A stretch of 64,000 nt of DNA from NCBI RefSeq assembly GCF_003797775.2, contig NZ_CP060725.1:2598001-2662000 (forward strand), in the 5' to 3' direction. Within the stretch, counting starts at the first letter, position 1. The number at the start of each line of letters is the position of its first letter. Origin of the DNA: Sphingopyxis sp. OPL5 (lineage in GTDB: Bacteria > Pseudomonadota > Alphaproteobacteria > Sphingomonadales > Sphingomonadaceae). Shown here piece by piece: positions 1-8,634 of the stretch. Below the pieces are notes generated by a model. It had not been told where the DNA came from. It saw only the letters and a list, made by a program, of their open reading frames with translations, and did no database searches. Made by a program: the position numbers and the translations under genes.

Positions 1-430
1 CCGCAAAGTTGAACGGCAGGCGGTAAACGCCGATCGCCGAGCGCGCATGCTTGCCCGCCTCGCCGAACACATCGACGATGAGGTCCGAGCAGCCGTTCAT
101 AACGGTCGGTATGTCGTAGAACTCGGAGCCGGCCTGGACATAGCCGCCGAGCCTCAGGACGCGTGCGACGCGATCGAGGTCGCCGCCAGCCGCCGCCTTG
201 AACTGGGCGATGAGGTTGATCGCGCAGAGCCGCGCAGCGATGATGCCGTCTGCAAGGCTGCAGTTGTCGCCGACCGTGCCCTTGATCCCGCCATTGGCAT
301 GGGTCGACAGCTGGCCCGAGATCTGCACGATATTTCCCGAGCGGGTCGATGAGACATAGTTGGCGACGGGGGGGCAGACGTCGGGCAGCTCGATGCCGAG
401 GCTGGAAAGGCGGGATTCGATCTTGGACAT
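1..430 (-). CDS. RidA/YjgF-family protein (3' end outside window)
   Basis: The first 143 residues are visible; the C-terminus lies beyond the left edge. The N-terminus (MSKIESRLSSLGIELP) and the segments NYVSSTRSGNIVQISGQL and MNGCSDLIVDVFGEAGKHAR match the YjgF-like branch with a longer N-terminus. The conserved Arg used by RidA enzymes to hold the substrate carboxylate is probably the R in KHARSAIGV. Rid proteins deaminate reactive enamine/imine intermediates. The ATG at 430 is preceded by a good AGGAG site and lies 2 nt after the stop of the symporter gene, so the two are almost certainly cotranscribed. Family confident, substrate unknown. Confidence 0.85.
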   Translation of the reverse strand, partial: MSKIESRLSSLGIELPDVCPPVANYVSSTRSGNIVQISGQLSTHANGGIKGTVGDNCSLADGIIAARLCAINLIAQFKAAAGGDLDRVARVLRLGGYVQAGSEFYDIPTVMNGCSDLIVDVFGEAGKHARSAIGVYRLPFNFA

Positions 431-432
431 GA

Positions 433-1719
433 TTACTCCTTGGTAGCGAGAGAGGGGTGTTGTTCGGCGGGGGCCGGGTCACCGGCAGCGGCTTCGCGCG
501 CCATGCGCCGGCCTTCCCAGCGGTCGATGACCGCGGCGGCGACCGAATTGCCGACGACGTTGGTCGCCGAGCGGCCCATGTCGAGCAGATGGTCGACCGC
601 GAGGATCAGGAGCAGCCCGGCTTCGGGCAGCTTGAAATAGGCGAGTGTCGCCGAGATCACCACGAGCGAGGCGCGCGGGACGCCCGCCATGCCCTTCGAC
701 GTGATCATGAGCAGAAGCAGCATCGTGATCTGCTGGCCGATGGTCATGTCGATGCCATAGGCCTGCGCGATGAAGAGCACCGCGAAGGTGCAATACATCA
801 TCGACCCGTCGAGGTTGAAGCTGTAGCCGAGCGGCAGCACGAAAGAGACGATGCGGCGGTTGACCCCCTGCTTCTCGAGCTCCTCCATCGTCTTCGGATA
901 GGCGGCCTCCGAGCTCGCGGTCGAAAAGGCGAGGAGGACGGGCGTGCGAATGCCGCGGAAGAGGCTTAGCGCGCGCGGTCCGATGATCGTGAGCGTAGCG
1001 AGGAAGAGGACAAGCCAGAGGACGCCAAGCGACAGGTAAAAGCCGCTGACGAAACCGGCATAGGTGACGAGTACGCCGGGACCCTGTGTAGCGACGGTCG
1101 AAGCGAGAGCGGCGAAGATCGCGACCGGCGCGGTCTTCATCACGAAGCCCGTCACCTTGAGCATGATCGCGGCGACCTGCTCGACGAGCGCGAGCACGGC
1201 GGGCGCCCTGTCGTCGATCGCCGCCACCGCCGAGCCGACGAGCACCGAGAAGACGACGATCTGCAGGATCTCGTTTTCGGCCATCGCCTGGACGATCGAC
1301 TGCGGAATGAGGTGGGTCACGAACTGCTTGAGCGAGAAATCGCCCGTCGCGACGACCCCCGCAGCATCGCCTGTCGGCAGGTCGAGCGCGAGGCTCGAGC
1401 CTGGCTGGAGCAGATGAACCATGACGAGCCCGATCGAGAGCGAGACGATCGAGGCGCCGATAAACCAGCCCATCGTTTTCGCGCCGACCCGGCCGATCGC
1501 GGCGGCGTCTTCCATGTGCGCGATCCCCGCGACGAGCGTCGCGAAGACAAGCGGTGCGATGATCATCTTGATCAGGCGCAGGAAGAGGTCGGTGAGGATC
1601 GAGAGATTTTCGGCGATTTCGGCCGCCCGAGCGGCCGGGTAATGCGAATTGACAAACCAGCCCGCCGCGATGCCGGCGACCATGGCAAAGATGAGGATGA
1701 AGGCGAAAACTCTGTTCAT
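433..1719 (-). CDS. DAACS-family Na+/H+:dicarboxylate/amino-acid symporter
   Basis: This 428-residue inner-membrane protein has about eight transmembrane segments plus re-entrant hairpins. Family hallmarks are visible: a serine-rich hairpin (FSTASSEAAYP), NLDGSMMY (equivalent of NMDGT), SKGMAGVP, and DMGRSATNVVGN with the substrate-site Arg and Asn. The open frame runs further upstream, but the extension is hydrophilic and out of character; ATG 1719 begins the first hydrophobic helix (MNRVFAFILIFAMVAG), so I chose it. It would import an acidic solute by sodium or proton symport. It sits directly upstream of the RidA-like gene and divergent from a secreted amidohydrolase. Confidence 0.9.
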   Translation of the reverse strand: MNRVFAFILIFAMVAGIAAGWFVNSHYPAARAAEIAENLSILTDLFLRLIKMIIAPLVFATLVAGIAHMEDAAAIGRVGAKTMGWFIGASIVSLSIGLVMVHLLQPGSSLALDLPTGDAAGVVATGDFSLKQFVTHLIPQSIVQAMAENEILQIVVFSVLVGSAVAAIDDRAPAVLALVEQVAAIMLKVTGFVMKTAPVAIFAALASTVATQGPGVLVTYAGFVSGFYLSLGVLWLVLFLATLTIIGPRALSLFRGIRTPVLLAFSTASSEAAYPKTMEELEKQGVNRRIVSFVLPLGYSFNLDGSMMYCTFAVLFIAQAYGIDMTIGQQITMLLLLMITSKGMAGVPRASLVVISATLAYFKLPEAGLLLILAVDHLLDMGRSATNVVGNSVAAAVIDRWEGRRMAREAAAGDPAPAEQHPSLATKE

Positions 1720-1922
1720 GTCTGTCCCGTTCCGGCTTCGCCCCGGGCGGGGCGTACAGGAAGCAGAGACGCACGCGCGGCGAGGTTCCGCAGCGGCAAC
1801 GCGGTCGACAAGCTCATTTTGTTGCGACATGGCGGGCGCGGACCGAACCACATGGTGGGGATATGGGCTGCCACTGCGTCAATGCAGAGCAGGGTGACAT
1901 TCAGACAATCGAGGAGACGCGC

Positions 1923-3722
1923 GTGGCCAGTTTTCGGAAGATGCTCGTAGCGGGGACGGCGATCGCCGCCGGTCTTGGCTGGGCGAGCCAGTCGGTGCTT
2001 GCCGAGCCCGGCGGCGAGGTTGTCGCTGTCACCGGCGCGACAATCTTCGATGCGACGGGCAAGGATCCCTATCGCGGCACCGTCGTCCTGCGCGATGGCC
2101 GGATCGAGGCCGTTGGCCCCGACGTCAAGGTTCCGAGGGGTGCCAAGGTCGTCCGCGCTGACGGCAAGGCGCTGCTGCCGGGCTTCATCGACGTTCACAC
2201 CCACTGGTCGCCATCGGGCTCGCCCGGCACGCTGCCGCAGATCGCGAATGCCTATCTTGCGAGCGGCGTGACGACGGTGAACGACTTCCATCAGCAGCCC
2301 GAAGCCTTTGCGCCGCGCCGCGCCTGGCTCGCCGACATTTATGCGCCGCACGTCAATTTCGTCGCGCGCATGAGCACGCCGGGCGGGCACGGGGCCGACT
2401 GGGGCGACACCAACACCACCAAATGGGTCGCGACCGCCGAGAGCGCGCGCCGCGAGGTGCAGGCGCTGCAACCCTACCGCCCCGACTATATCAAGGCGTT
2501 CGCCGATGGCTGGCGCTACGGTCAGCTGCCTGAGGAAACCTCGATGAATGTCGAGACGCTCGCCGCGCTCGCCGACGAGGCGCACAAGCATGGCCAGCGC
2601 GTCCTCACCCACACGGTGACCGTCGAGCGCGGCAAGCTCGCGGCCGTGGCCGGCATCGACGTGATCGCGCACAGCATCCAGGACGGGGTGCTCGACGCCG
2701 ACGCGATCGCCCGGATCAAGAAGGCAGGCACCTTCTATGCCCCGACGCTCGCCATCTACCAGCTGAAGCCTGACGAAATGGGTCCCGGACGCAAGGACGA
2801 TGACGCGACGCGCCTGCGCATCCGCAAATATGGCTATGCCGAGGAGAATGTCCGCAATCTCCACGCCGCAGGTGTCACGATCGCGGTCGGGACCGACGCC
2901 GGCATCGGCAGCGCAAAGCACGGCATCTCGACGCTCCAGGAAATGGAGCTGCTTGTCGCGGCCGGACTGACGCCGAAGGCCGCGCTGCTCGCGGGCACGT
3001 CGAACAGCGCGCTCGCACTTGGACTCGAAGGTGACCGCGGCACGATCGAGAAGGGCAAGCGCGCCGATCTCGTCCTGATCGACGGCAAGCCCTGGGAGAC
3101 GATCGGCGACGTCGAGAAGATCGACCGGGTCTATGTCGATGGCAAGCTCGTCCATGGCGGCGGCGTCAAACTGCCCGCGGGCAACCTTGCCACCACGCTG
3201 CCTGCTGTGCCCGCCGCGGCTCTGATCGACGATTTCGAGCGCGCCGATGGGCGCAGCTCACTCGACACGCTCCGCCTCACCGACATGGATGGTGGCGTCG
3301 AGCGCTCGTCGGTGGTTTCCAACCGCGTCACCCATGCGGGCGGCGACGGCTCGGCGCTCGCCTTCGCAGTCCAGATGTCGCTCAAGGACAAGCCCGAGGG
3401 CGGCGTTCTCGTGCCCTTGAGCCGCGGTTCGGTGCGCCCGGTCGATGCCCGCAAATTTGCGGGCGTCCGGCTCGAAATGCGCGGCGCCGGCCGCTATCTC
3501 CTTGTCGTCAACACGCTCGCCGGCGAGTTCACCGCGCCGATCGACGCGAAGGAAGGCTGGTCCGAGCTGCGCGTGCCGTTTACCGCGCTCGTGGCGACCA
3601 AGCCCGGCCGCGGCGATGCGCCGTCCTGGCGCGGCGACGATCTCGTCCAGGTCGGGGTCGTCGTCCAGCGCGATGCCGGAGCGAGCGCCTGGGGCGAAAT
3701 CGACAATCTCGGCTTCTACTGA
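1923..3722 (+). CDS. Exported amidohydrolase with C-terminal CIA30-like beta-sandwich
   Basis: GTG start at 1923 with GAGGAG 7 nt upstream, giving 599 residues. A signal peptide (about residues 1-27, cleavage near SVLA) precedes an imidazolonepropionase-like amidohydrolase domain. Metal and catalytic residues are present: HTH at 92-94, a Lys in YIKAFADGW, His in VLTHTV and IAHS, and Asp in VGTDAG. Related enzymes hydrolyse Xaa-Pro or Xaa-Arg dipeptides and cyclic amides. Residues about 430-599 (starting LIDDFERADG) form an additional domain resembling CIA30/galactose-binding folds, an uncommon appendage. Transcribed alone and closed by a strong terminator. Substrate unknown. Confidence 0.85.
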   Translation: MASFRKMLVAGTAIAAGLGWASQSVLAEPGGEVVAVTGATIFDATGKDPYRGTVVLRDGRIEAVGPDVKVPRGAKVVRADGKALLPGFIDVHTHWSPSGSPGTLPQIANAYLASGVTTVNDFHQQPEAFAPRRAWLADIYAPHVNFVARMSTPGGHGADWGDTNTTKWVATAESARREVQALQPYRPDYIKAFADGWRYGQLPEETSMNVETLAALADEAHKHGQRVLTHTVTVERGKLAAVAGIDVIAHSIQDGVLDADAIARIKKAGTFYAPTLAIYQLKPDEMGPGRKDDDATRLRIRKYGYAEENVRNLHAAGVTIAVGTDAGIGSAKHGISTLQEMELLVAAGLTPKAALLAGTSNSALALGLEGDRGTIEKGKRADLVLIDGKPWETIGDVEKIDRVYVDGKLVHGGGVKLPAGNLATTLPAVPAAALIDDFERADGRSSLDTLRLTDMDGGVERSSVVSNRVTHAGGDGSALAFAVQMSLKDKPEGGVLVPLSRGSVRPVDARKFAGVRLEMRGAGRYLLVVNTLAGEFTAPIDAKEGWSELRVPFTALVATKPGRGDAPSWRGDDLVQVGVVVQRDAGASAWGEIDNLGFY

Positions 3723-3782
3723 CGCGGCGCTCGCCGCTTCGGTTTTGGCTAGCTCTCCCGTCGGCGGCGCGCCGCACTGGCA

Positions 3783-3826
3783 CCGCACCGGCATCGCGGT
3801 CCGCCGCGGTGCCGGTGCGGGTTTTT
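3783..3826 (+). terminator. Rho-independent terminator after the amidohydrolase
   Basis: A long GC-rich hairpin has outer arms CCGCACCGGCA (3783-3793) and TGCCGGTGCGG (3810-3820) and an inner CGCGG/CCGCG pairing, followed by GTTTTT. It terminates the plus-strand amidohydrolase and separates it from the convergent M20 gene, whose stop codon begins at 3830. Confidence 0.85.
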
Positions 3827-3829
3827 CGG

Positions 3830-4948
3830 TCAGAGCGTCTGGAGCAGGCGCTCGACGAGCCGGCGCCGGGGCTCGATCGACGAGATCAGGCAATATTCGT
3901 CGAGCGTATGCGCGCCGTCGCCATCGACGCCAAGGCCATCAAGCGTCGGAATGCCGAGCGCGGCGGTGAAATTGCCGTCGGAGCCGCCGCCGACCATCGG
4001 GACTTCGGCGAGCTCGAAGCCCAGCGCCGCGGCTTCGGCCCGCGCCGTCTCGAAGAGCTTGCCGACGCCATCGCTGCGTTCATAGGCGGGCCGGTTGATC
4101 CCGCCGCCGATCTTGAGCGCGACATCGGGACCGACCGGCTCAAGCCCGAGGATCGCGCGTTCCATCCGCTCGCCCTCGGCGGCGTTGGTGATCCGCACAT
4201 CGACCGCGAAGCGGCACTGATGCGGCACGACGTTGATCGCCGTGCCGCCGCTGACCTTGCTCACTGTTGCGGTGGTGCCGCGGTCATAGTCGGTCATATC
4301 CTCGACCTTCAGAATCTGGCGCGCGGCCTCGCGGATCGCGCTGCGTCCGTCCTGGTGGCGCGATCCCGCGTGCGCGGGGCGGCCTTCGACTTCGACGTCG
4401 AACCAGCCGACGCCCTTGCGCGCGGTGACCGCCGCGCCGCCGGGCCGGGCGGGTTCCATCACGAGCACATGGCTCGACCGGCGGCCGAGGTCCTCGACGA
4501 GCGCGCGCGTGGTCGGGCTGCCGATCTCCTCGTCGGGCGAGAGGAGAAAGCGGATCGGCCGTCCGATCGCGGCGCCGAGGCGCGCGGCGTTGCGAAACGC
4601 CACCAGCGCCAGATAGATGCCGCCTTTCATGTCATAGACGCCAGGTCCGTAGAGCCGGTCGCCGTCAAGGCGCACCGGGAGCGCGCCCGCGAGCGTGCCG
4701 ACCGGGTGGACGGTGTCGACATGGGTAATGACGAGGATCCCGGGCCGGTCACTGTCCGCACCGGCGTGAAGCACGGCGCAATCGCCAAGTCCGTCGCGGC
4801 CCGGGATACGTTCGATTCTGATCGGCTCGTTGGCGACTTCCTCGAGAATCATGTCCTGCATCGCGTTGATCGCGGTGGAGTCGTGGGTGGGGCTTTCGAG
4901 CGCGAGCCATTGGCTGAGCGTCGCGACCGCCTGTTCGTCTGATGTCAT
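3830..4948 (-). CDS. M20-family metallopeptidase (carboxypeptidase G2-like)
   Basis: The 372-residue protein carries all expected M20 residues: H76 and D78 (THVDTVHP), D106 in GVYDMKGG, and the catalytic/metal pair E140-E141 in SPDEEIG. There is no signal peptide, so it is probably cytoplasmic. The start at 4948 is supported by AGAAGG 7 nt upstream; the frame stays open for 27 more codons without support. Such enzymes remove a C-terminal amino acid (often Glu) from N-acyl amino acids or dipeptides. It diverges from the IclR gene (about 100 bp between starts), suggesting control by that regulator. Confidence 0.9.
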   Translation of the reverse strand: MTSDEQAVATLSQWLALESPTHDSTAINAMQDMILEEVANEPIRIERIPGRDGLGDCAVLHAGADSDRPGILVITHVDTVHPVGTLAGALPVRLDGDRLYGPGVYDMKGGIYLALVAFRNAARLGAAIGRPIRFLLSPDEEIGSPTTRALVEDLGRRSSHVLVMEPARPGGAAVTARKGVGWFDVEVEGRPAHAGSRHQDGRSAIREAARQILKVEDMTDYDRGTTATVSKVSGGTAINVVPHQCRFAVDVRITNAAEGERMERAILGLEPVGPDVALKIGGGINRPAYERSDGVGKLFETARAEAAALGFELAEVPMVGGGSDGNFTAALGIPTLDGLGVDGDGAHTLDEYCLISSIEPRRRLVERLLQTL

Positions 4949-5049
4949 GATGGGCCTTCTTGTTGCTGAGTCGATGCCCGGCCGAAGGGCTTGACGACTC
5001 ATAGGCGTTGCTGTCATCTCGTTCAACATGACAAATCAGGTTCACATAT

Positions 5050-5817
5050 ATGAACGATAGCGTTCGCTCGGCGTCGCGTGTGCTCGATCTTCTAGAATTG
5101 CTCGCTGGCGCCGAGGACGGGCTTTCGCTCGCCGAGGCTTGCGAGCGGCTCGGCGCGCCCAAGAGCAGCACCTTGATGCTGCTGCGCACGCTCGCCGGAC
5201 GCGGCTATGCGGTGCGCGGCGAGGGCGAGCGCTACCGGCTCAACGAGAATTTTCGCAGTGGCGGTTTCGGCTGGGGCGGGCAGGCGGCGCGACTCGTCGC
5301 GGTCGCCGAGCCGGTGCTGCGCGAGCTCGCCGACACGATCGGCGAGACCGCGATCCTGGCCACGCTCACCGACAAGGGCATGGTGCGCCTGCTTGCCAAG
5401 GCGGTGACGCACGAAAATATCCGCTACGACATCGACCTTGGCCAGGAGCTGCCGGCCTATTGCACCGCGATCGGCCGCGTCCTCCTTGCGCAGATGCCGC
5501 GCGAGGCCCGGGCACCCTTCCTCGACCGTGTCGATCCGGTGCGGGTCACCCCGCACAGCTTGACCGACCGCGCCGCAATTGAGGCACGGATCGACGAGGC
5601 CGCGCGCGAGGGCATTTCGGTCGTTGCCGAGGAATATGCGCTTGGCGGGACGGGCGCGGCGGTGCCGATCCGGCTTGCCGATGGCCGCGTCGTCGGTGCG
5701 GTCAACGCGGGCTGCATCTCGCCGCGCTTCGTCGGCAAGGAAGAGACGATAGCAGACGCGCTGCGCGCCGCGGCTTCGGCCATCGCGGCCCGCCTCGACA
5801 ATCGCGGCGCCGCATGA
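5050..5817 (+). CDS. IclR-family transcriptional regulator
   Basis: This 255-residue protein has an N-terminal winged HTH (about residues 5-65, SLAEACERLGAPKSSTLMLL) and a C-terminal IclR effector domain (about 80-250) with the typical AYCTAIGRVLLA segment. It overlaps the next gene by 4 nt (ATGA) and so heads the operon of PanE-like reductase, SDR and deacetylase-fold hydrolase, and it is divergent from the M20 peptidase. IclR proteins usually bind a small carboxylic ligand and control adjacent catabolic genes; that both flanking units are targets is inference. Confidence 0.92.
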   Translation: MNDSVRSASRVLDLLELLAGAEDGLSLAEACERLGAPKSSTLMLLRTLAGRGYAVRGEGERYRLNENFRSGGFGWGGQAARLVAVAEPVLRELADTIGETAILATLTDKGMVRLLAKAVTHENIRYDIDLGQELPAYCTAIGRVLLAQMPREARAPFLDRVDPVRVTPHSLTDRAAIEARIDEAAREGISVVAEEYALGGTGAAVPIRLADGRVVGAVNAGCISPRFVGKEETIADALRAAASAIAARLDNRGAA

Positions 5818-6842
5818 GCGGGCGCGTCCTTGTCTGCGGCGCGGGCGCGGTCGGCGGCGCGGTTGGCGCCGCGCTCGTCGACGCGGGCCATAGTGTCGAC
5901 TTCGTGGACATGGACGAGGATCATGTCGCGGCGCTTCGCGACTCTGATCGCGGTCTCGTCATCGAAGGTCCCGTTCGCTCGCGGGCGGGCCCGGTCCGCG
6001 CCTGGCTGCCCGGCGAGCTCGCAGGGCGATGGGACAAGGTCATGCTCTGCGTGAAGGCGCACCACACCGCCGCCGCCGCCGCGATGATTGCCCCGCACCT
6101 CGCCGACAGCGGCTGCGTGCTCACTTTGCAGAATGGGCTGGCGGCGTGCATCGCCGCCGATGTGCTCGGGCGCGACCGCGTCGTCGTCGGCTTCGTCAAT
6201 TTCGGGGCCGACCGGATCGGCGACGGAAGGATCATGCTCGGCAACCGCGGCGCGGTAGCGCTCGGCGAATGGGACGGGACAACGACCGTGCGCCTCGGTG
6301 AGCTCTTTCGGCTGCTCGGAGACTTCGAACCCGATGTGGTCGCGACACCCGACATCTGGGCCTTCATCTGGGGCAAGCTCGCCTATGCCGCGCTGCTCTT
6401 CGCCGAGGCGACCGCGACCGCGGGCATCGCCGCGACGCTCGACCGACCTGAACTGCTGCCGCTCTGGCGCGCCCTTGCCGGTGAGGCGATCCGGACCGCG
6501 CGCGCCGAAGGCGTCGAGCCCGCCGGCTTCAACGGGTTCGACCCAGCTGCGTTCGGACCGCGATCGCGCGCTGCCGAGAGCGCTGCGAGCATTCGCGCCA
6601 TCGCCGATTTCTATCGTCGCGGCGCCAAGCCGCATTCAGGCGTGTGGCGCGATCTCGCGGTTCACCGCCGCAAGACCGAAGTTGATGCACAGCTCGGCAT
6701 GGTCGCGGACATCGCGGCCGCGCGCGGTATCCCGACGCCCGCATTGTCGGCGCTGATCGCGCTCATCCACCGGATCGAGGGCGGCGCGGCGGTCCAGGAC
6801 GACGTCCATCTCGCGGAGCTCGCCGATGCCCTCGCTGCCTGA
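5814..6842 (+). CDS. Ketopantoate-reductase-like (PanE/ApbA family) NADP oxidoreductase
   Basis: The 342-residue protein starts with a Rossmann motif (CGAGAVGG, residues 8-15), has the family lysine in CVKAHHT and the LQNGL segment of the substrate/cofactor pocket, and a helical C-terminal domain. Members reduce 2-oxo acids such as ketopantoate. In this catabolic context, between an IclR regulator and an SDR, it more likely handles a pathway hydroxy/oxo acid than pantothenate. Its start overlaps the IclR stop and its end overlaps the SDR start by 17 nt, so translation is coupled. Confidence 0.85.
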   Translation: MSGRVLVCGAGAVGGAVGAALVDAGHSVDFVDMDEDHVAALRDSDRGLVIEGPVRSRAGPVRAWLPGELAGRWDKVMLCVKAHHTAAAAAMIAPHLADSGCVLTLQNGLAACIAADVLGRDRVVVGFVNFGADRIGDGRIMLGNRGAVALGEWDGTTTVRLGELFRLLGDFEPDVVATPDIWAFIWGKLAYAALLFAEATATAGIAATLDRPELLPLWRALAGEAIRTARAEGVEPAGFNGFDPAAFGPRSRAAESAASIRAIADFYRRGAKPHSGVWRDLAVHRRKTEVDAQLGMVADIAAARGIPTPALSALIALIHRIEGGAAVQDDVHLAELADALAA

Positions 6843-7584
6843 TCTTGTGGGCCGCACCGTCGCCGTTAGCGGCGTCGGCTCGGCCTTCGGCGTCGCGATC
6901 GCCGAGGCGTTTCGTGAGCAGGGCGCGCGGGTGTATGGATGCGACCTCGATCCCACAGGTTTTGAGGCGCTCGTCGCCATGGGTATCGGCTGCGCGGCGG
7001 TCGATCTTCGCGACCGCGCGGCAGCGGCAGGCTGGATCGAGGCAGTCGCCGACGAGGCGGGCGGCGTCGATATCCTCGTGAACAATGCCGGCGGCGTTGC
7101 CGGCCAGCAGCACCAGCCCTTCGAGACGCTGTCCGACGCCGACTGGGATATTGTCCTCGACATCAATCTCAACGCGGCGATGGCGCTGTCGCGTGCCGCC
7201 ATCCGGCATATGGCAGCGGCGCGATCGGGCGCGATCGTCAACATTTGCTCGGGCGCGTCGCTGCGTGCATCGCTCACCGGCATCCAGGCCTATTGCGCCG
7301 CGAAGCACGCGCTTCTCGGGCTGACGCGGCAGCTCGCGTACGAACTCGGACCGCAGGGCATCCGGGTCAATGCCATCGCACCGGGCCTCGTGCTCACCGG
7401 CGAGGCCACGCGCCGCCAGTGGGAGGCCTATGGCCCCGAACGCCAGGCGGATATTCTCGGCGGCATCGCGATGCGACGGCTTGGCAGCGCGGAGGACATC
7501 GCGCGCGCGGCGCTGTTCCTCGCCTCGGACTGGGCTGGGTTCGTGACCGGACAGATATTGAGCATCGACGGCGGTATTCGGTGA
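6826..7584 (+). CDS. SDR-family oxidoreductase
   Basis: A 252-residue classical SDR. The cofactor motif is slightly divergent (VSGVGSAFGVA instead of TGxxxGIG), followed by NNAGG, catalytic Ser in ICSGAS and YCAAK (Tyr/Lys pair). The C-terminus ends TGQILSIDGG, as in FabG-like enzymes. It overlaps the PanE-like gene, with the deacetylase-fold gene 13 nt downstream. Presumably it oxidises or reduces a hydroxy/oxo intermediate of the same pathway; the substrate cannot be inferred. Confidence 0.9.
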   Translation: MPSLPDLVGRTVAVSGVGSAFGVAIAEAFREQGARVYGCDLDPTGFEALVAMGIGCAAVDLRDRAAAAGWIEAVADEAGGVDILVNNAGGVAGQQHQPFETLSDADWDIVLDINLNAAMALSRAAIRHMAAARSGAIVNICSGASLRASLTGIQAYCAAKHALLGLTRQLAYELGPQGIRVNAIAPGLVLTGEATRRQWEAYGPERQADILGGIAMRRLGSAEDIARAALFLASDWAGFVTGQILSIDGGIR

Positions 7585-7597
7585 AGGAGCGATCGTC

Positions 7598-8521
7598 ATG
7601 ACCGACGGGACGGCGCGCGAGCCCTGGCAATGGGAGGAAGCCGAATGGCGCGCCCGCGTGAACCGCGTGCGCGCAGGGCGCCGGCTTGCCCCGGCGGCCT
7701 GGCCGGACGGCAGGGGCTTCGCGGTCGCCATCTCGTTCGATAGCGATCATGAGACCAACGAGCTGCGCGATGGCGGCAACTCGATCTCGCGGCTGAGCTG
7801 GGGCGAATATGGCGCGCGTGTCGGCGTGCCGCGGATATTGGAGCTTTTGGCGCGCCGCGGCGTGCCGGCGAGCTTCTACGTGCCCGCGGTCGCCGCGCTG
7901 CTGCATCCCGAGGAACAGCGCCGCGTCGTCGCCGAGGGCCATGAGATCGGTCTCCACGGCTGGATCCACGAGCGCAATTCGGTGCTCCCCGAGGCCGCCG
8001 AACGCGACCTGATGCTGCGCTCGGCCGATACAATCGAGGCGGTCTGCGGAGAGCGAGCGGTCGGCATCCGCACACCATCATGGGATTTCGGGCCGGGCAC
8101 GCTCCGGACGATCCGCGACATGGGGCTTGCCTATGACAGTTCCCTCATGGCCGACGAGGATTGCTACGAACTGTTGCTCGACGGCGAGGAATGCGGGGTC
8201 GCCGAGCTTCCGGTCGAATGGATCCGCGACGATGCGCCCTATTTCCTGATGGATCGCTTCGGATCGGCGCGTCCGCATCTTGCACCCGGCGACGTGTTCG
8301 ACATTTTCCGCCGCGAGCTCGATGCTGCGTGCGAGGCGGGCGGCCTGTTCCAGCTCACCCTCCATCCGCACATCATCGCCGCGCGCTCGCGTATCTGGAT
8401 CCTCGACGAACTTCTTGGCCACGCAGCCGCGCGCGGGGCCTGGTTCGCCACCCACCGCGACGTCGTCGCCCATGCGCGCGCCGCCGCGGCGAGCCCGGGA
8501 TCGGGCGAGGAAGAAGCATGA
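7598..8521 (+). CDS. Polysaccharide-deacetylase-fold (NodB/PuuE-like) hydrolase
   Basis: The 307-residue cytoplasmic protein has the NodB fold landmarks: ISFDSDHETNE (motif 1 Asp), GHEIGLHGWIHERN (HxxxH metal site), an Arg motif in GIRTPSWDFGP, and LTLHPHI near the C-terminus. No signal peptide is visible, which argues against cell-wall work and for PuuE-like hydrolysis of a small cyclic amide or imide. Last gene of the IclR-led operon; preceded by GAAGGAG. Confidence 0.85.
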   Translation: MTDGTAREPWQWEEAEWRARVNRVRAGRRLAPAAWPDGRGFAVAISFDSDHETNELRDGGNSISRLSWGEYGARVGVPRILELLARRGVPASFYVPAVAALLHPEEQRRVVAEGHEIGLHGWIHERNSVLPEAAERDLMLRSADTIEAVCGERAVGIRTPSWDFGPGTLRTIRDMGLAYDSSLMADEDCYELLLDGEECGVAELPVEWIRDDAPYFLMDRFGSARPHLAPGDVFDIFRRELDAACEAGGLFQLTLHPHIIAARSRIWILDELLGHAAARGAWFATHRDVVAHARAAAASPGSGEEEA

Positions 8522-8571
8522 ACCTGTAAATGTCTGGTGGGGTCAACCCGCGAGGCTGCGTCTTAACCAAC

Positions 8572-8610
8572 GAGGGCGGGCCTTTCAGGCCGAATCAAGC
8601 GCCCGCCCTC
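8572..8610 (+). repeat. 10-bp perfect inverted repeat in an mRNA leader
   Basis: GAGGGCGGGC (8572-8581) pairs with GCCCGCCCTC (8601-8610) around a 19-nt loop. The hairpin ends 6 nt before the AAGGAG site of the second amidohydrolase, so it could act as a weak terminator of the upstream operon or gate translation of the next gene. No T-run follows. Confidence 0.5.
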
Positions 8611-8634
8611 ACTTCAAAGGAGCCGCTGTCCGCC

